From NCBI RefSeq assembly GCF_900129815.1, contig NZ_FQWX01000001.1, forward strand, positions 62,001 through 126,000: 64,000 bases of DNA, in the 5' to 3' direction. The DNA is from Asaccharospora irregularis DSM 2635 (GTDB lineage: Bacteria; Bacillota; Clostridia; Peptostreptococcales; Peptostreptococcaceae). Every line of letters begins with the position of its first letter. Positions within the stretch are counted from its first letter, which is position 1. The notes beneath the pieces were generated by a model that did not search any database, was not told where the DNA came from, and worked only from the letters and a program-made list of their open reading frames with translations. The position numbers and the translations under genes are program-made. Positions 36,836-46,971 of the stretch are shown one piece after another.

Positions 36836-38590
36836 CTATATTTCTACTCTGTAGGTTTTTGATTTTTCAAATACCTTTTTGATTTCATATGCAAATAAGA
36901 CCACATTTTCATCTTGTTTTAAGTCGGCAAATATATCTTTCTTTAAATCTATTACATTATACTTAAAAGGCTCAAAATGAACATATTTTATTATATGTTT
37001 TGCTGGCTTATCAATGAAATTAGGTAAATACTTTCTTAAATTATCTTCGTTTTGTAAAAATACATGACTTCTATTTTTTAGGTCGTCCAAATCCAATTTA
37101 TTGAAGAATACTGGGACATTCGATGTTTTGCCTAATGATATATAATCATATTTTACTATATCATTAAATATTTCGTTATCTTTATTTATTTTTTCATTGT
37201 AAAAATCTAACAGTATTTTGTATAGTTGATTTTTTCCTTGAGAAGCATCAAAATATCCATTTGCATCAAAATAAGTAGCAAACTCTTCAAAAAACTTAAA
37301 TGGGCTTTCCTTATAAAACCTATGTATAATATATCTCATAGATAAAGTGAAATTCTTAGAATTATAATATTTCTCTAAAATATCCTCGATATCCTTTAAT
37401 TTTAAAATTTCTCCATAACTTATATAATCATTATATAATACCTCATATGGTGGATAATCTTTATATTTAAAGCCATGCTTGTTTGCATTGTTTCTTATAC
37501 CAGTTCCTTTGATCATCTTCAAAAATCCTAATTGTAGATGTTCTATACCTAAATTAAACACATCATTAAAAGAATTCTCAAAGCTACTATAATCTTCATA
37601 CGGCAGACCAGCTATTAAATCTAAATGTTGGTGTATATTTCTATAAGAGGCTACTTTCTTTACAACATAAGATAATTTTGAAAAATCATCTCTTCTTCCA
37701 ACCTCTTCTAATACTTTTAGATTTGTGGATTGAACACCTATTTCAAATTGGAACAAACCTTCCTTGCAATCAGCTAGAAAATCTAGCATTTCATCATCTA
37801 ACAAATGAGCTGTGACTTCAAAGTGGTATGTAGTATAATTATTATCATTTTCCATAAGAAAGTTCATAATTTCTTTGGCAAATTTCTTGTTTGCATTGAA
37901 AGTTCTATCTATAAACTTTATTTGTGACACCCTAGCTTCTATTAGAGCTTTTAGGTCCTTTTTTACTCTTTCTATACTAAAATATCTCAATCCCTCTATA
38001 GTCGATGATAAACAGTATTGGCAGTTAAATGGGCAACCTCTAGATGATTCATAGTATACTATTCTATTTTCATATTCTTTAGGATTTATATTTTCATAAG
38101 GGCTTGGAATATCATCCAAGTTTTGTAGTAATTCCATAGGCCTATTGATTATTACCTCGTTTTCCTGTCTGTAAACCAGTCCATTTACCTCTTCTACTTT
38201 TTTGTGACCTTGAAGATGTAATACTAAGTCTCTAAATACTAATTCTCCCTCTCCATAAAGTATATAGTCTATAAATGGATATTTTTCCATAGCAGTCTTG
38301 CTATCATAACTAACCTCTGGACCTCCTAGGGCTATCTTTATTCCTGGTTTGAATTTTTTTATACAATCACAAAGTTTTTCTATATCATTTATATTCCATA
38401 TGTATGTAGAAAATAATATTATATCGTAGTCATTTTTGTATATGTCTTTTAAAATATAATCCAATTCATTGTTTATAGTATATTCTTTTAAATCAACTTC
38501 TACTAAATCCTTTACAAATTCTTTTAGATATCTTATTGCCAAATTAGTATGTATAAACTTTGAATTCAAAGTTGTCAGTAATATCTTCAA
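36836..38590 (-). CDS. B12-binding radical SAM protein with DUF4080 domain
   Basis: A cobalamin-binding-like domain (about 1-135) is followed by a radical SAM domain whose cluster motif is CPFNCQYC (Cys186, Cys190, Cys193). A C-terminal region (about 390-560) resembles DUF4080. The substrate is unknown. The start is set at TTG 38590 because GAGGTGA lies at the right distance; a GTG three codons upstream lies inside that site. It forms a two-gene operon with the TPR gene. Relatives are often annotated as MiaB-like or BchE-like only by domain. The reaction cannot be named here. Confidence 0.85.
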   Translation of the reverse strand: MKILLTTLNSKFIHTNLAIRYLKEFVKDLVEVDLKEYTINNELDYILKDIYKNDYDIILFSTYIWNINDIEKLCDCIKKFKPGIKIALGGPEVSYDSKTAMEKYPFIDYILYGEGELVFRDLVLHLQGHKKVEEVNGLVYRQENEVIINRPMELLQNLDDIPSPYENINPKEYENRIVYYESSRGCPFNCQYCLSSTIEGLRYFSIERVKKDLKALIEARVSQIKFIDRTFNANKKFAKEIMNFLMENDNNYTTYHFEVTAHLLDDEMLDFLADCKEGLFQFEIGVQSTNLKVLEEVGRRDDFSKLSYVVKKVASYRNIHQHLDLIAGLPYEDYSSFENSFNDVFNLGIEHLQLGFLKMIKGTGIRNNANKHGFKYKDYPPYEVLYNDYISYGEILKLKDIEDILEKYYNSKNFTLSMRYIIHRFYKESPFKFFEEFATYFDANGYFDASQGKNQLYKILLDFYNEKINKDNEIFNDIVKYDYISLGKTSNVPVFFNKLDLDDLKNRSHVFLQNEDNLRKYLPNFIDKPAKHIIKYVHFEPFKYNVIDLKKDIFADLKQDENVVLFAYEIKKVFEKSKTYRVEI

Positions 38591-38754
38591 ATATTTCACC
38601 TCTTTTGAAATTGTTGTGTATTTTTTTTGCTACTTTTAGGTTAAAATAGTAGATACAGTAGTAAATTTTACTATTTATATATTTTAAGAAGGTTTTTACC
38701 TATTTTTTGTAGAAATATAAACCTTAATTACTCTTATTAGAAAGGAAGTTATTT

Positions 38755-38955
38755 ATGGAATTAATTGACACAGTATCTATCGACTCTCTATCAAAAAGAG
38801 ACCTACTACTTATTATCAAGTCATTAGAATATGCCAATAAAGATACCAATATTCAAGACTTTATCGATCTTAGAAATAGTATAGTAAAAGAACTATGTTT
38901 TTTAACTAATACTAGCGAAGAAACTTTTTTAAACTATTTAGAAACTAATAGTTAG
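38755..38955 (+). CDS. Small protein of unknown function
   Basis: This 66-residue soluble protein (MELIDTVSIDSLSKRD start) has one of the few plus-strand starts in this part. AGAAAGGAAG before the ATG is a good ribosome binding site, and the composition is protein-like, predicted mostly helical. No motif was recognised. It is divergent from the radical SAM gene and converges on an unknown minus-strand gene, with 3 bases between stops. Confidence 0.6.
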   Translation: MELIDTVSIDSLSKRDLLLIIKSLEYANKDTNIQDFIDLRNSIVKELCFLTNTSEETFLNYLETNS

Positions 38956-38958
38956 TAT

Positions 38959-39882
38959 TTATGATTTTTTAAATTTTAGTACGTGAGTACCTGATTTCGA
39001 TTTAATCTTTATACTAAGTATATTATTTATAAAATTCTTAGATATAACAGTCACCTTATTAAATATAGGGTCTACTATGTTGTCACCTTCATTAAGATTT
39101 ATAAATAATCTAGGATTCGCATTGTTTTCATATAGTTTTTTATTTATCTTATAAATTCTTAACTTGATAATGTACTCGGCCATAGATAAAATGAAGTCTA
39201 TATTATCTGTATTTAAATTAGGTTCTTCTCCTAATACAGATAGTATAGATTTTTTTATGCTTAGCATTCCGTCGTTCTTTACTTGTCTATCCTCTATGTA
39301 TATATCATAAAGTATATTTAATACTGTAGATATAATCTCATTGTCATCATAATCATCAACCTTCAAATCTATATAATTGTCTATTTTCTGAATTACCTTT
39401 ATCCTAACCATCTGAAATTTTATAGTATCCTGTTTATCAAGTTCCATAGAAAAACAGATTATTTTTTCCTTTATTTTCTGAAGTAGCTCTTCATACCCAA
39501 TGTTTTTATCATCTATAATATTGTGCATTATACCATTATATAATACACTAGCTAATATATATTCAAATAATTGCCCGTCTTTCTTAAAATACTTAACATA
39601 CTTTTCTATCAGTGCTATACTCTCTTCTTCACCTTTTTGGATGCTAGTATTTGATAGTATAACAGGTAGTATAATATTCAACATAAAATTATATTTAGGA
39701 GTCTCTCCATAACATCTATAATAAATTAATTCATCCTTTAATCTATTGCTATCTACAAATACAAAACGCTGTTTATAATTATCTACCAGACACTTAGTAT
39801 TTATTATAATTAAATCCTTAAGTGACTTATCTTCTATATCAAACGATGCAATGTATGCTTTTTTTATTATATCATCCTTCAT
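38959..39882 (-). CDS. Hypothetical cytoplasmic protein
   Basis: This is a 307-residue protein without signal peptide or membrane segment. It is rich in Lys, Ile and Asp and predicted mainly helical, ending in a basic segment. The ATG at 39882 is preferred because GAGGAAGG precedes it; an ATG six codons upstream lacks a ribosome binding site. No family was recognised. It converges on the 66-residue gene with no terminator between them. Confidence 0.6.
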   Translation of the reverse strand: MKDDIIKKAYIASFDIEDKSLKDLIIINTKCLVDNYKQRFVFVDSNRLKDELIYYRCYGETPKYNFMLNIILPVILSNTSIQKGEEESIALIEKYVKYFKKDGQLFEYILASVLYNGIMHNIIDDKNIGYEELLQKIKEKIICFSMELDKQDTIKFQMVRIKVIQKIDNYIDLKVDDYDDNEIISTVLNILYDIYIEDRQVKNDGMLSIKKSILSVLGEEPNLNTDNIDFILSMAEYIIKLRIYKINKKLYENNANPRLFINLNEGDNIVDPIFNKVTVISKNFINNILSIKIKSKSGTHVLKFKKS

Positions 39883-39990
39883 AAAGCCTACCTTCCTCAT
39901 TTACTATTTTACTTATAAAATATACCCTGTCTTTATTGTAAACATATTTTTAAGTTATTAGAATATATTTTATAAATTAATATGCATACT

Positions 39991-40019
39991 AAAAAAAAGA
40001 GACAGCCTTTTAAGCTGTC
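39991..40019 (-). terminator. Terminator of the mutS2-argS gene group
   Basis: A stem GACAGC/GCTGTC (40001-40006 with 40014-40019) is followed on the minus strand by a run of eight T. A second stem GATAGTAG/CTACTATC lies just before it (about 40031-40066). Both lie about 75-150 bases after the argS stop. Confidence 0.8.
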
Positions 40020-40138
40020 ATATATAGGGGGATAGTAGTGTACAAAAATCGAATGTATTCTACTATCTACCTTTATTATACGATACTATTTTTTTATATG
40101 TAAAGCATCAGTTTTCGACATTTCACATTTTTTTTGAT

Positions 40139-41839
40139 TTACATTCTTGTCGGAGCGTGCATTCCCAATAGTTTAAGGCCATTTTCTAAACTTTGTCTTG
40201 TAGCTTCAACTAGTGCTAATCTTGCATTTTTTAATTCGACATCATCCACTAATATTGGATTATCATGATAGAATTTGTTGAATGCTTGTGCTAAATCTAA
40301 TATGAATCTTGTCACTATATGAGGCTCATTTTTATTTAATGCTAAAACTATATTTTTGTTGAAAGAAGCTATTACCTTTAGTACTTCTGTACTATCCTCA
40401 TTTGTCAATAAATCATAGTTTATATCTGTAGTAACCTCTTGTTCTGCTTTTCTAAGTACTGCACAACATCTAGCATGAGTATACTGAACATATGGACCTG
40501 TTTCACCATCAAAGCTTAAAGTCTTGTCCCAAGAGAATGTATAGTCCTTTATTCTACTATTTGATAACTCTTGGAATACTACAGCTCCAACCCCTACTTG
40601 TTTAGCTATCTCTTCTACATTCTTAGCATTAGGGTTTTTAGATAATATTATATCCTTTGTTTTTTCTATTGCTTGATTTAAAGCATCTTCTAAGAAAACA
40701 ACTCTTCCCTTTCTTGTAGACATAGTTCCTTCTTCTAGCGCAACCATACCAAATCCAACATGAACTAAATCCTTTGCCCATTCAAATCCCATTAGTTCTA
40801 TAACTTTGAACCACTGTTGGAAGTGTAGGTTTTGTTGTGATCCAACTACATATACACATTTGTCAAAATCATAAGTTTCTTTTCTATATATAGCTGCAGC
40901 TAAATCTCTTGTCATATATAAAGTCGAACCATCATTCTTAGTTATAAGAGCTGGTGGCATTTTATATTCTTCTAAATCTACTATTCTTGCTCCTTTAGAT
41001 TCTTGTAATAGATTTTTTTCTTCTAGCATTTCTATAACTCTACCCATTTTATCAGAGTAGAAACTTTCTCCTGCTAAAGAATCAAATTCTATGTCTAGTA
41101 AATCATAAACTCTACTAAATTCTTTTAGACTTTCATCTCTGAACCATTGCCATAATTCAGTAGCTTCCTCGTCTTTATTTTCTAACTTAGTAAACCACGC
41201 TCTAGCTTCGTCCTCCATTTCTGGATATTTTTCTGCCTCATCATGGAATTTTATGTATAGTTTTAATAGTTCTGGTATTGGGTTAGCTTCTACCAAAGCT
41301 TTATCTCCCCATTTTTTGAAAGCTACTATTAGCTTACCAAATTGAGTTCCGTAATCTCCTAAATGGTTTATTCTTATTGTTTTGTATCCTTGAGATTCGT
41401 ATATTTTATATAGTGAGTTTCCTATAACTGTAGTTCTTATATGACCTATATGGAAAGGCTTTGCTATATTTGGAGATGAGTACTCTACTATAACAGTTTG
41501 ATCTTTTCCCATTTCACTACGACCGTAGTTTTCTTTTTGTGTTAATACATTCCTTATTACAGATTCAGCTAACTGAGATTTGTTTACAAAAAAGTTAACA
41601 TATCCACCTAATGGTGCTACCTTTGTTATCTCTCCTTTAGCCTCTATACTTTCTGATAATTCATTGGCTATCATGTTCGGTGCTTTTCTAAATACCTTGG
41701 CTAACCTAAAACATGGAAAGGCATAGTCACCCATCTCTTTATTTGGTGGAACTTCCAAAAGTGCTTTTATTTCTTCTACAGATAAGTCCTCTATCTTTTC
41801 CTTTAGGCAATTTGCTATTACTTGCTTGAAATCTTGCAT
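40139..41839 (-). CDS. argS: Arginyl-tRNA synthetase
   Basis: ArgS charges tRNA-Arg, the sensor of the Arg T-box at 18 kb. It is a class I synthetase of 566 residues. It has the N-terminal Add-1 domain, the HIGH-type motif in FHIGHIRTT and MSTRKGR in the KMSKS position, followed by a DALR anticodon-binding domain. No T-box precedes argS itself. It lies after DUF523 and mutS2 genes on the same strand with gaps of 83 and 58 bases. The ATG follows GAGAGGAG. Confidence 0.97.
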   Translation of the reverse strand: MQDFKQVIANCLKEKIEDLSVEEIKALLEVPPNKEMGDYAFPCFRLAKVFRKAPNMIANELSESIEAKGEITKVAPLGGYVNFFVNKSQLAESVIRNVLTQKENYGRSEMGKDQTVIVEYSSPNIAKPFHIGHIRTTVIGNSLYKIYESQGYKTIRINHLGDYGTQFGKLIVAFKKWGDKALVEANPIPELLKLYIKFHDEAEKYPEMEDEARAWFTKLENKDEEATELWQWFRDESLKEFSRVYDLLDIEFDSLAGESFYSDKMGRVIEMLEEKNLLQESKGARIVDLEEYKMPPALITKNDGSTLYMTRDLAAAIYRKETYDFDKCVYVVGSQQNLHFQQWFKVIELMGFEWAKDLVHVGFGMVALEEGTMSTRKGRVVFLEDALNQAIEKTKDIILSKNPNAKNVEEIAKQVGVGAVVFQELSNSRIKDYTFSWDKTLSFDGETGPYVQYTHARCCAVLRKAEQEVTTDINYDLLTNEDSTEVLKVIASFNKNIVLALNKNEPHIVTRFILDLAQAFNKFYHDNPILVDDVELKNARLALVEATRQSLENGLKLLGMHAPTRM

Positions 41840-41922
41840 TATGTTGCTCCTCTCTCTATTTCTTATTCCTTTATGTTAAATCAAATTTCGAGTTTTTTCA
41901 AGTTATTTGAAACATTTATAAT

Positions 41923-42336
41923 CTATAGTTCTTTCTCGCTTACAACCTCTATCTGATTGTTTTTTAGTAAGCTTGCAGTAACTCCCATTTTTTCTACTTT
42001 AGTACCTGAAAAAGTACCATCATATATAAAGTTGGAACCACACGATGGACTTCCTTCTTTTAAAATTGCCTTTTTACAACCTTGAAGTTTTGCAATTTTT
42101 AGTGTTTCCTCTGCACCTTTTATAAAATTTGTTGTTACATCCTTATTGTCCTTTGTGATAACTTTATCCCCGTTTATTTCTGCAGGGGGTCTTGGCGTTG
42201 ATAGCCCCCCTAATTGTTCTGGACAAACGGGAATAAACACTTTACCTTCAAGATATTTTTTTACCCTATCATTATCGTTATTATCACCATTATATTTGCA
42301 ATTTATTCCAAGTAAACACGCTGATACTAATATCAT
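41923..42336 (-). CDS. DUF523 family protein
   Basis: This 137-residue protein begins MILVSACLLGINCKYNG, the hallmark of DUF523. It also has PVCPEQLGGLSTPRPPAEI, a conserved Cys motif, and KEGSPSCGS. The start is moved to the ATG at 42336 because AGAAGGGA lies 8 bases before it; an ATG eight codons upstream has no ribosome binding site. The conserved cysteines suggest metal or thiol chemistry, but the family function is unknown. Confidence 0.9.
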   Translation of the reverse strand: MILVSACLLGINCKYNGDNNDNDRVKKYLEGKVFIPVCPEQLGGLSTPRPPAEINGDKVITKDNKDVTTNFIKGAEETLKIAKLQGCKKAILKEGSPSCGSNFIYDGTFSGTKVEKMGVTASLLKNNQIEVVSEKEL

Positions 42337-42394
42337 ATTTACTATCCCTTCTAAAAACATATTTTTATTTTTGTTTTAATGCTTATGTTAATAT

Positions 42395-44773
42395 CTACTT
42401 TAATTTAACTATTGTAACTCCGGCTCCACCTTCTCCGTACTGTCCACCTCTTTGTGATTTTACATGATGGTTTCTCTTTAAAAGATCTTTTATACCTGTT
42501 TTTAAAACTCCTGTACCTATACCATGTATAACTGTAACTTGTTCTAATCCTGCTACATATGCATCATCTAAGTACTTTTCAACTTCCATTATAGCTTCTT
42601 CTAGATTCATTCCTCTTAAATCTACTTCACTCTTTACTGCCCCAGATTTGGACCTAATTATACTTCTTGTAGACTTAGTAACTGTATTCTTTGTATCTTT
42701 TTTAGTTTTTTGCAATGACTTAAATGGTAGGGTCATTTTCATTATTCCAATTTGAACTACAGCTTCCTTTTTGTTCTTGTCAACTGATACCACACTACCT
42801 TTTTGATTTAAGGTTATAACTTTAACTTCTTCACCTGGTTTTAGATCTTTTATTTCCTTTGTAGATACCTTAGGAACTATCATACTTTTAACTGTAGGTT
42901 GAAGACTTCCCATAGAACTACTCAGTTCTTTTCTAAGTTCTTCAATTTTGCGGTTCTTTTCTTTGGATGCCCTCTCTTCTTCCAACACTCTCAGTTCTTT
43001 TATTATAGTTTCCACTTCTTCTTTTGCCTGTCTTACTATAGAAAAGGCCTCTGATTTAGCTTTTTCTATCATTTTATCTTTTTGAGAAGAGAATTTTTCT
43101 ATTTTCTCATTGTATTCCTCTTTTAATCTTTCTATTTCTTTTCTTAGCTTTTCTGCTTCTTCTCTTTCCTCAATTGCCTTAATTCTATTTTTTTCAACGT
43201 TTTGAAGCACGTCTTCTATTTGTATATTATCTGTATTTATAAACTCTTTGGCTCTTGATATTACATAGTCACTAAGGCCAAGTTTTTTTGATATCTCAAA
43301 GGCATTTGATTTTCCCGGAACTCCTATAAGAAGTCTATACGTTGGGCTTAGTGTTTCTAAATCAAATTCAACAGCCGCATTTTCTACGCCTTCTTTTGTA
43401 AGAGCATAGTTTTTAAGTTCACTGTAGTGAGTTGTAGCTATACATTTAGCCCCAGCCATATTTACATCTTCAAGTACCGCTATTGCAAGTGCAGCCCCTT
43501 CTATAGGATCAGTACCAGCACCCAACTCATCAAATAAAACAAGCGAATCTTCTGTTACATCCCTTAGTATAGAAATTATATTTGTCATATGCGATGAAAA
43601 TGTTGATAGACTCTGCTCTATACTCTGCTCATCTCCTATATCTGCAAACACATTGTCATACACACACATACTACTTCCAAAATCTGCTGGTATATGAAGT
43701 CCACTTTGTGTCATAAGTGCAAACAGTCCAACTGTTTTTATTGTGACAGTTTTTCCTCCTGTATTCGGTCCAGTTATAAGTAAAGTATGAAAATCTCTTC
43801 CCAAATAAATAGTACTCGGTACAACTTTATCAGTTTCTAAAAGTGGATGTCTTCCATTTTTTATATTTATATATTTATCTTCATTTAATTTAGGTTCTAT
43901 CCCTCTCATTTTTATAGATAGCTTTCCTTTAGCAAATGCAAAATCCAATCTTCCTAGTACCTCTTGATTTGAAAGAAGTTCACTACTTATCTCCCCAACC
44001 ATAGAGGATAGTTCTGCTAGTATTCTTTCTATTTCCTCTTCTTCCTTTATTTTTAGCTGTCTTAACTCATTATTCATATCCACTATACTCATAGGCTCTA
44101 TAAACAAAGTTGCTCCTGATGAAGACTGGTCATGTACTATACCTGAGACTACGGATCTATATTCGGCCTTGACAGGAACAACAAATCTATCTCCTCTGAC
44201 AGATATTATTGCGTCTTGCAGATATTTTTGATATGTAGTAGAAGAGATTATCGAGTTTAACTTAGATCTTATCGATTGATTTTTTTGCACTATCCTTCTT
44301 CTAATACTTCTAAGTTCAGTTGATGCATTATCTGATATTTCTATATCGCTGATTATTGCATTAAATATTGCATCCTCTATGTCTCTAAATGTATATAATG
44401 AGCTTGATAAAGACTGTATTATAGGGTAATTAAAATCCTCTTCTTCATTAGATGATAGGTTGTTCTTTAAAATCCTAGCTACTCTTAGCGTGTCTGCCAC
44501 CATTATTAAACTACCTGGATCTAAAGATGCTCCTACACTAGCTCTCTTGGCTTTATCCTCTATATCATGTATTCCCTGTAGTCCAATTGAACCTCTTTTT
44601 ATGATTATTGCCTGTGCTTCACTAGTTTCCGCAAGCATAGATTCAACTTCAGCAAAATCTGAACTTGGGGCTAGTTTTTCTATATGTCTTTTTCCTAATA
44701 TAGATGAAGCTTTTTCCTTCAATAAATCTACTATTTTATTAAATTCTAAAACTCTTATTGCTTTTGAATTCAT
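42395..44773 (-). CDS. mutS2: Endonuclease MutS2
   Basis: MutS2 is a MutS-family ATPase that lacks the mismatch-binding domain. In bacteria it acts on recombination intermediates or on stalled ribosomes. At 792 residues it is full length. It has Walker A GPNTGGKT, Walker B SLVLFDELGAGTDP, a coiled-coil region near 520-620 and a C-terminal Smr domain (DLRGMNLEEA, HGIGTGVLK) with nuclease potential. It leads the group mutS2-DUF523-argS. The ATG follows AGGAGG. Confidence 0.96.
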   Translation of the reverse strand: MNSKAIRVLEFNKIVDLLKEKASSILGKRHIEKLAPSSDFAEVESMLAETSEAQAIIIKRGSIGLQGIHDIEDKAKRASVGASLDPGSLIMVADTLRVARILKNNLSSNEEEDFNYPIIQSLSSSLYTFRDIEDAIFNAIISDIEISDNASTELRSIRRRIVQKNQSIRSKLNSIISSTTYQKYLQDAIISVRGDRFVVPVKAEYRSVVSGIVHDQSSSGATLFIEPMSIVDMNNELRQLKIKEEEEIERILAELSSMVGEISSELLSNQEVLGRLDFAFAKGKLSIKMRGIEPKLNEDKYINIKNGRHPLLETDKVVPSTIYLGRDFHTLLITGPNTGGKTVTIKTVGLFALMTQSGLHIPADFGSSMCVYDNVFADIGDEQSIEQSLSTFSSHMTNIISILRDVTEDSLVLFDELGAGTDPIEGAALAIAVLEDVNMAGAKCIATTHYSELKNYALTKEGVENAAVEFDLETLSPTYRLLIGVPGKSNAFEISKKLGLSDYVISRAKEFINTDNIQIEDVLQNVEKNRIKAIEEREEAEKLRKEIERLKEEYNEKIEKFSSQKDKMIEKAKSEAFSIVRQAKEEVETIIKELRVLEEERASKEKNRKIEELRKELSSSMGSLQPTVKSMIVPKVSTKEIKDLKPGEEVKVITLNQKGSVVSVDKNKKEAVVQIGIMKMTLPFKSLQKTKKDTKNTVTKSTRSIIRSKSGAVKSEVDLRGMNLEEAIMEVEKYLDDAYVAGLEQVTVIHGIGTGVLKTGIKDLLKRNHHVKSQRGGQYGEGGAGVTIVKLK

Positions 44774-45116
44774 ATTTCCTCCTAAATTTTTTATATTGTT
44801 ACGGTATTTTGTGTATATTCACACTTTACTATTTATCTAATTATAGTCACTATAAATATATTTTTTATAGTAAATAGTAAAATATATTATTATTATTTTA
44901 ATTTTTAATGATTTCACACGATATATTATACACTATATATTTCCTATAGATTATAGAAAATTCATTATAACATTTTTTAAACTTCTATCCTAATCTAGTT
45001 TGGTTAAAAAAACCCTTAATATACAGGCTATATGTTGCTTTTTTTAGATAAAGCAATACTTACAAATACAATACTTTTTAAATATATTTATAATACATTT
45101 TTTTGTTTAATTGTTT

Positions 45117-45144
45117 TTGAATAAATAACCGTGAGTGATATAAT
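45117..45144 (+). promoter_or_regulatory. Promoter of first pepD gene
   Basis: TTGAAT (45117-45122), a 16-base spacer and TATAAT (45139-45144) lie about 65 bases before the start. The rest of the 434-base gap to mutS2 is AT-rich with no other recognisable signal. Confidence 0.6.
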
Positions 45145-45207
45145 AATATTAGTGTTAATACACAAAATTAAACTAATTATTATTGGTTGAAAAAGGAGAT
45201 TAAATTT

Positions 45208-46659
45208 ATGGAGAATGTATTAAAAGGATTAAAACCAGAACTTGTTTTCAAATATTTTCACGAAATCTCACAAATACCTCGTGGATCTGGAAATGAAAAA
45301 GAAATAAGTGACTACCTTAAATCTTTTGGTGAAAACTTAGGTCTTGAAACTATACAAGATGATGCTTTAAATATAATAATAAGAAAACCTGCTACAGAAG
45401 GATACGAAAACTGCAAAGGTGTAATACTTCAAGGTCATATGGATATGGTTTGTGAAAAAAACAAGGATACTCAACATGACTTTACTAAAGATCCTATAAA
45501 ATTAAGAGTAGATGGAGATATGATTTATGCTACTGGAACTACTCTTGGTGCTGACAATGGTATAGCTGTTGCTATGGGCTTAGCAGTTTTAGCTTCTGAT
45601 AATCTAAAACACCCTGCCTTAGAAGTACTAATAACTTCTAATGAAGAAGCTGGTATGACTGGTGCTATGGCACTTGACGGTTCTTTACTTAAAGGTGAGT
45701 ACATACTGAACCTAGACTCAGAAGAAGAAGGATTTTTACTAGTTAGCTGTGCCGGTGGTGTTACTGCCCTATCTGAATTAAATATAGAAAAAAAACCAGT
45801 TGCCGCTGACAAACAAGCCCTATCAATAGATGTAAAAGGTTTACTTGGTGGACACTCTGGCATGGACATAATAAAACAAAGAGCAAACTCAAACGTATTA
45901 ATTGGGAGAATCTTAAATTCATTATGTGTAAAATTTGATTTAGCTAAAATAGATGGTGGTTCTAAAAACAATGCTATACCTCGTGAATCTGAGGCTATAA
46001 TAGTTGTTGATAAAGCAGACGTAGAAAATACTAAGCAATGTATAGAAAAAATGGCAGCTACACTTAAAAATGAATTTTCTACATCAGATCCTGGCTTAAT
46101 TGTTGAATGTGTAGAGACTACTGTTGACTCTACTTTTGACTGTGATAGCACTGCTAGAGTAATCAAAATGTTAAACCTAATACCTAATGGAATCCAAACT
46201 ATGAGTATGGATATAAAAGGATTAGTTCAAAGTTCAACTAATATAGGTGTTGTTAAAACTAATGATAACAGTGTATTGTTTGAGTCTGCTGTTAGAAGTT
46301 CTGTTAAGAGCTTAAAAACTGATATAACTAATAAGATTTCTTTATTAACTGAATCTTTAAATGGTGATTTTAAACTTAAGAGTGATTATCCAGCTTGGGA
46401 ATATTCTAAAGGTTCTAAATTGGAAGAAATATGCATAGAAGCTTATGAAAATCTAACTGGTAAAAAACCTACTATAATGGCTCTACATGCTGGTCTTGAA
46501 TGTGGACTTTTACTTGATAAGATGCCTCATGCACAAGCTATATCTCTTGGACCTGATATGTTTGAAGTCCATACACCAAATGAACATTTAAGTATTTCTT
46601 CTACTGAAAATGTATGGAATTTCTTGGTTGCTATATTAGAGTCTATGAACAAACATTAA
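45208..46659 (+). CDS. pepD: Aminoacyl-histidine dipeptidase (PepD), copy 1
   Basis: This M20-family zinc peptidase cleaves dipeptides such as Xaa-His. The 483-residue product starts at ATG 45208 with AAAGGAGA upstream; a TTG seven codons earlier overlaps that site. Metal-site motifs are GHMDMVCEK, LGADNGIAVA and NEEAGMTGA, in the expected order. It has no signal peptide, so it is cytoplasmic. A paralogue of identical length follows 312 bases downstream. A terminator and a separate upstream region split the two, so they can be expressed independently. Confidence 0.95.
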   Translation: MENVLKGLKPELVFKYFHEISQIPRGSGNEKEISDYLKSFGENLGLETIQDDALNIIIRKPATEGYENCKGVILQGHMDMVCEKNKDTQHDFTKDPIKLRVDGDMIYATGTTLGADNGIAVAMGLAVLASDNLKHPALEVLITSNEEAGMTGAMALDGSLLKGEYILNLDSEEEGFLLVSCAGGVTALSELNIEKKPVAADKQALSIDVKGLLGGHSGMDIIKQRANSNVLIGRILNSLCVKFDLAKIDGGSKNNAIPRESEAIIVVDKADVENTKQCIEKMAATLKNEFSTSDPGLIVECVETTVDSTFDCDSTARVIKMLNLIPNGIQTMSMDIKGLVQSSTNIGVVKTNDNSVLFESAVRSSVKSLKTDITNKISLLTESLNGDFKLKSDYPAWEYSKGSKLEEICIEAYENLTGKKPTIMALHAGLECGLLLDKMPHAQAISLGPDMFEVHTPNEHLSISSTENVWNFLVAILESMNKH

Positions 46660-46687
46660 TTTAATAGATATTTAATTAAATAGGTAA

Positions 46688-46730
46688 AAGTCAATCTTTA
46701 CTTACTAAAAGTTTAAAGATTGGCTTTTTC
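46688..46730 (+). terminator. Terminator of first pepD gene
   Basis: A 13-bp stem (46688-46700 with 46714-46726, one G-U) runs into a T tract, 29 bases after the stop. Confidence 0.85.
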
Positions 46731-46885
46731 TTTATTTTAGCAATTTATCTATTTTTTTATTTAGTTTTTTTATTTTACCTTTTATCTTTATTAAAAATTT
46801 ATATAGATTTAAGTTTATAAATAGATTTATCGCTAAGTTTTTGTAAATATACTCAATATACCTTTATTTATAAATTTCAAACATA

Positions 46886-46891
46886 TATAAT
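46886..46891 (+). promoter_or_regulatory. Possible -10 of second pepD gene
   Basis: TATAAT lies 80 bases before the start, with only a weak -35 (TTTATT at 46863). The 312-base gap otherwise holds the copy-1 terminator and nothing else seen. Confidence 0.4.
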
Positions 46892-46971
46892 CTATTATGT
46901 ATGTTGAGTTTTTATTTTAAGGTAAATTAACTCTAAAAAAACTTAATATTTTAAATTTATGGAGGTATGTT

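Noticed and set aside
40021-40075. Separate small RNA in the hairpin pair after argS
   Set aside because: No promoter was seen, and the second hairpin with its T run is fully explained as the argS terminator.
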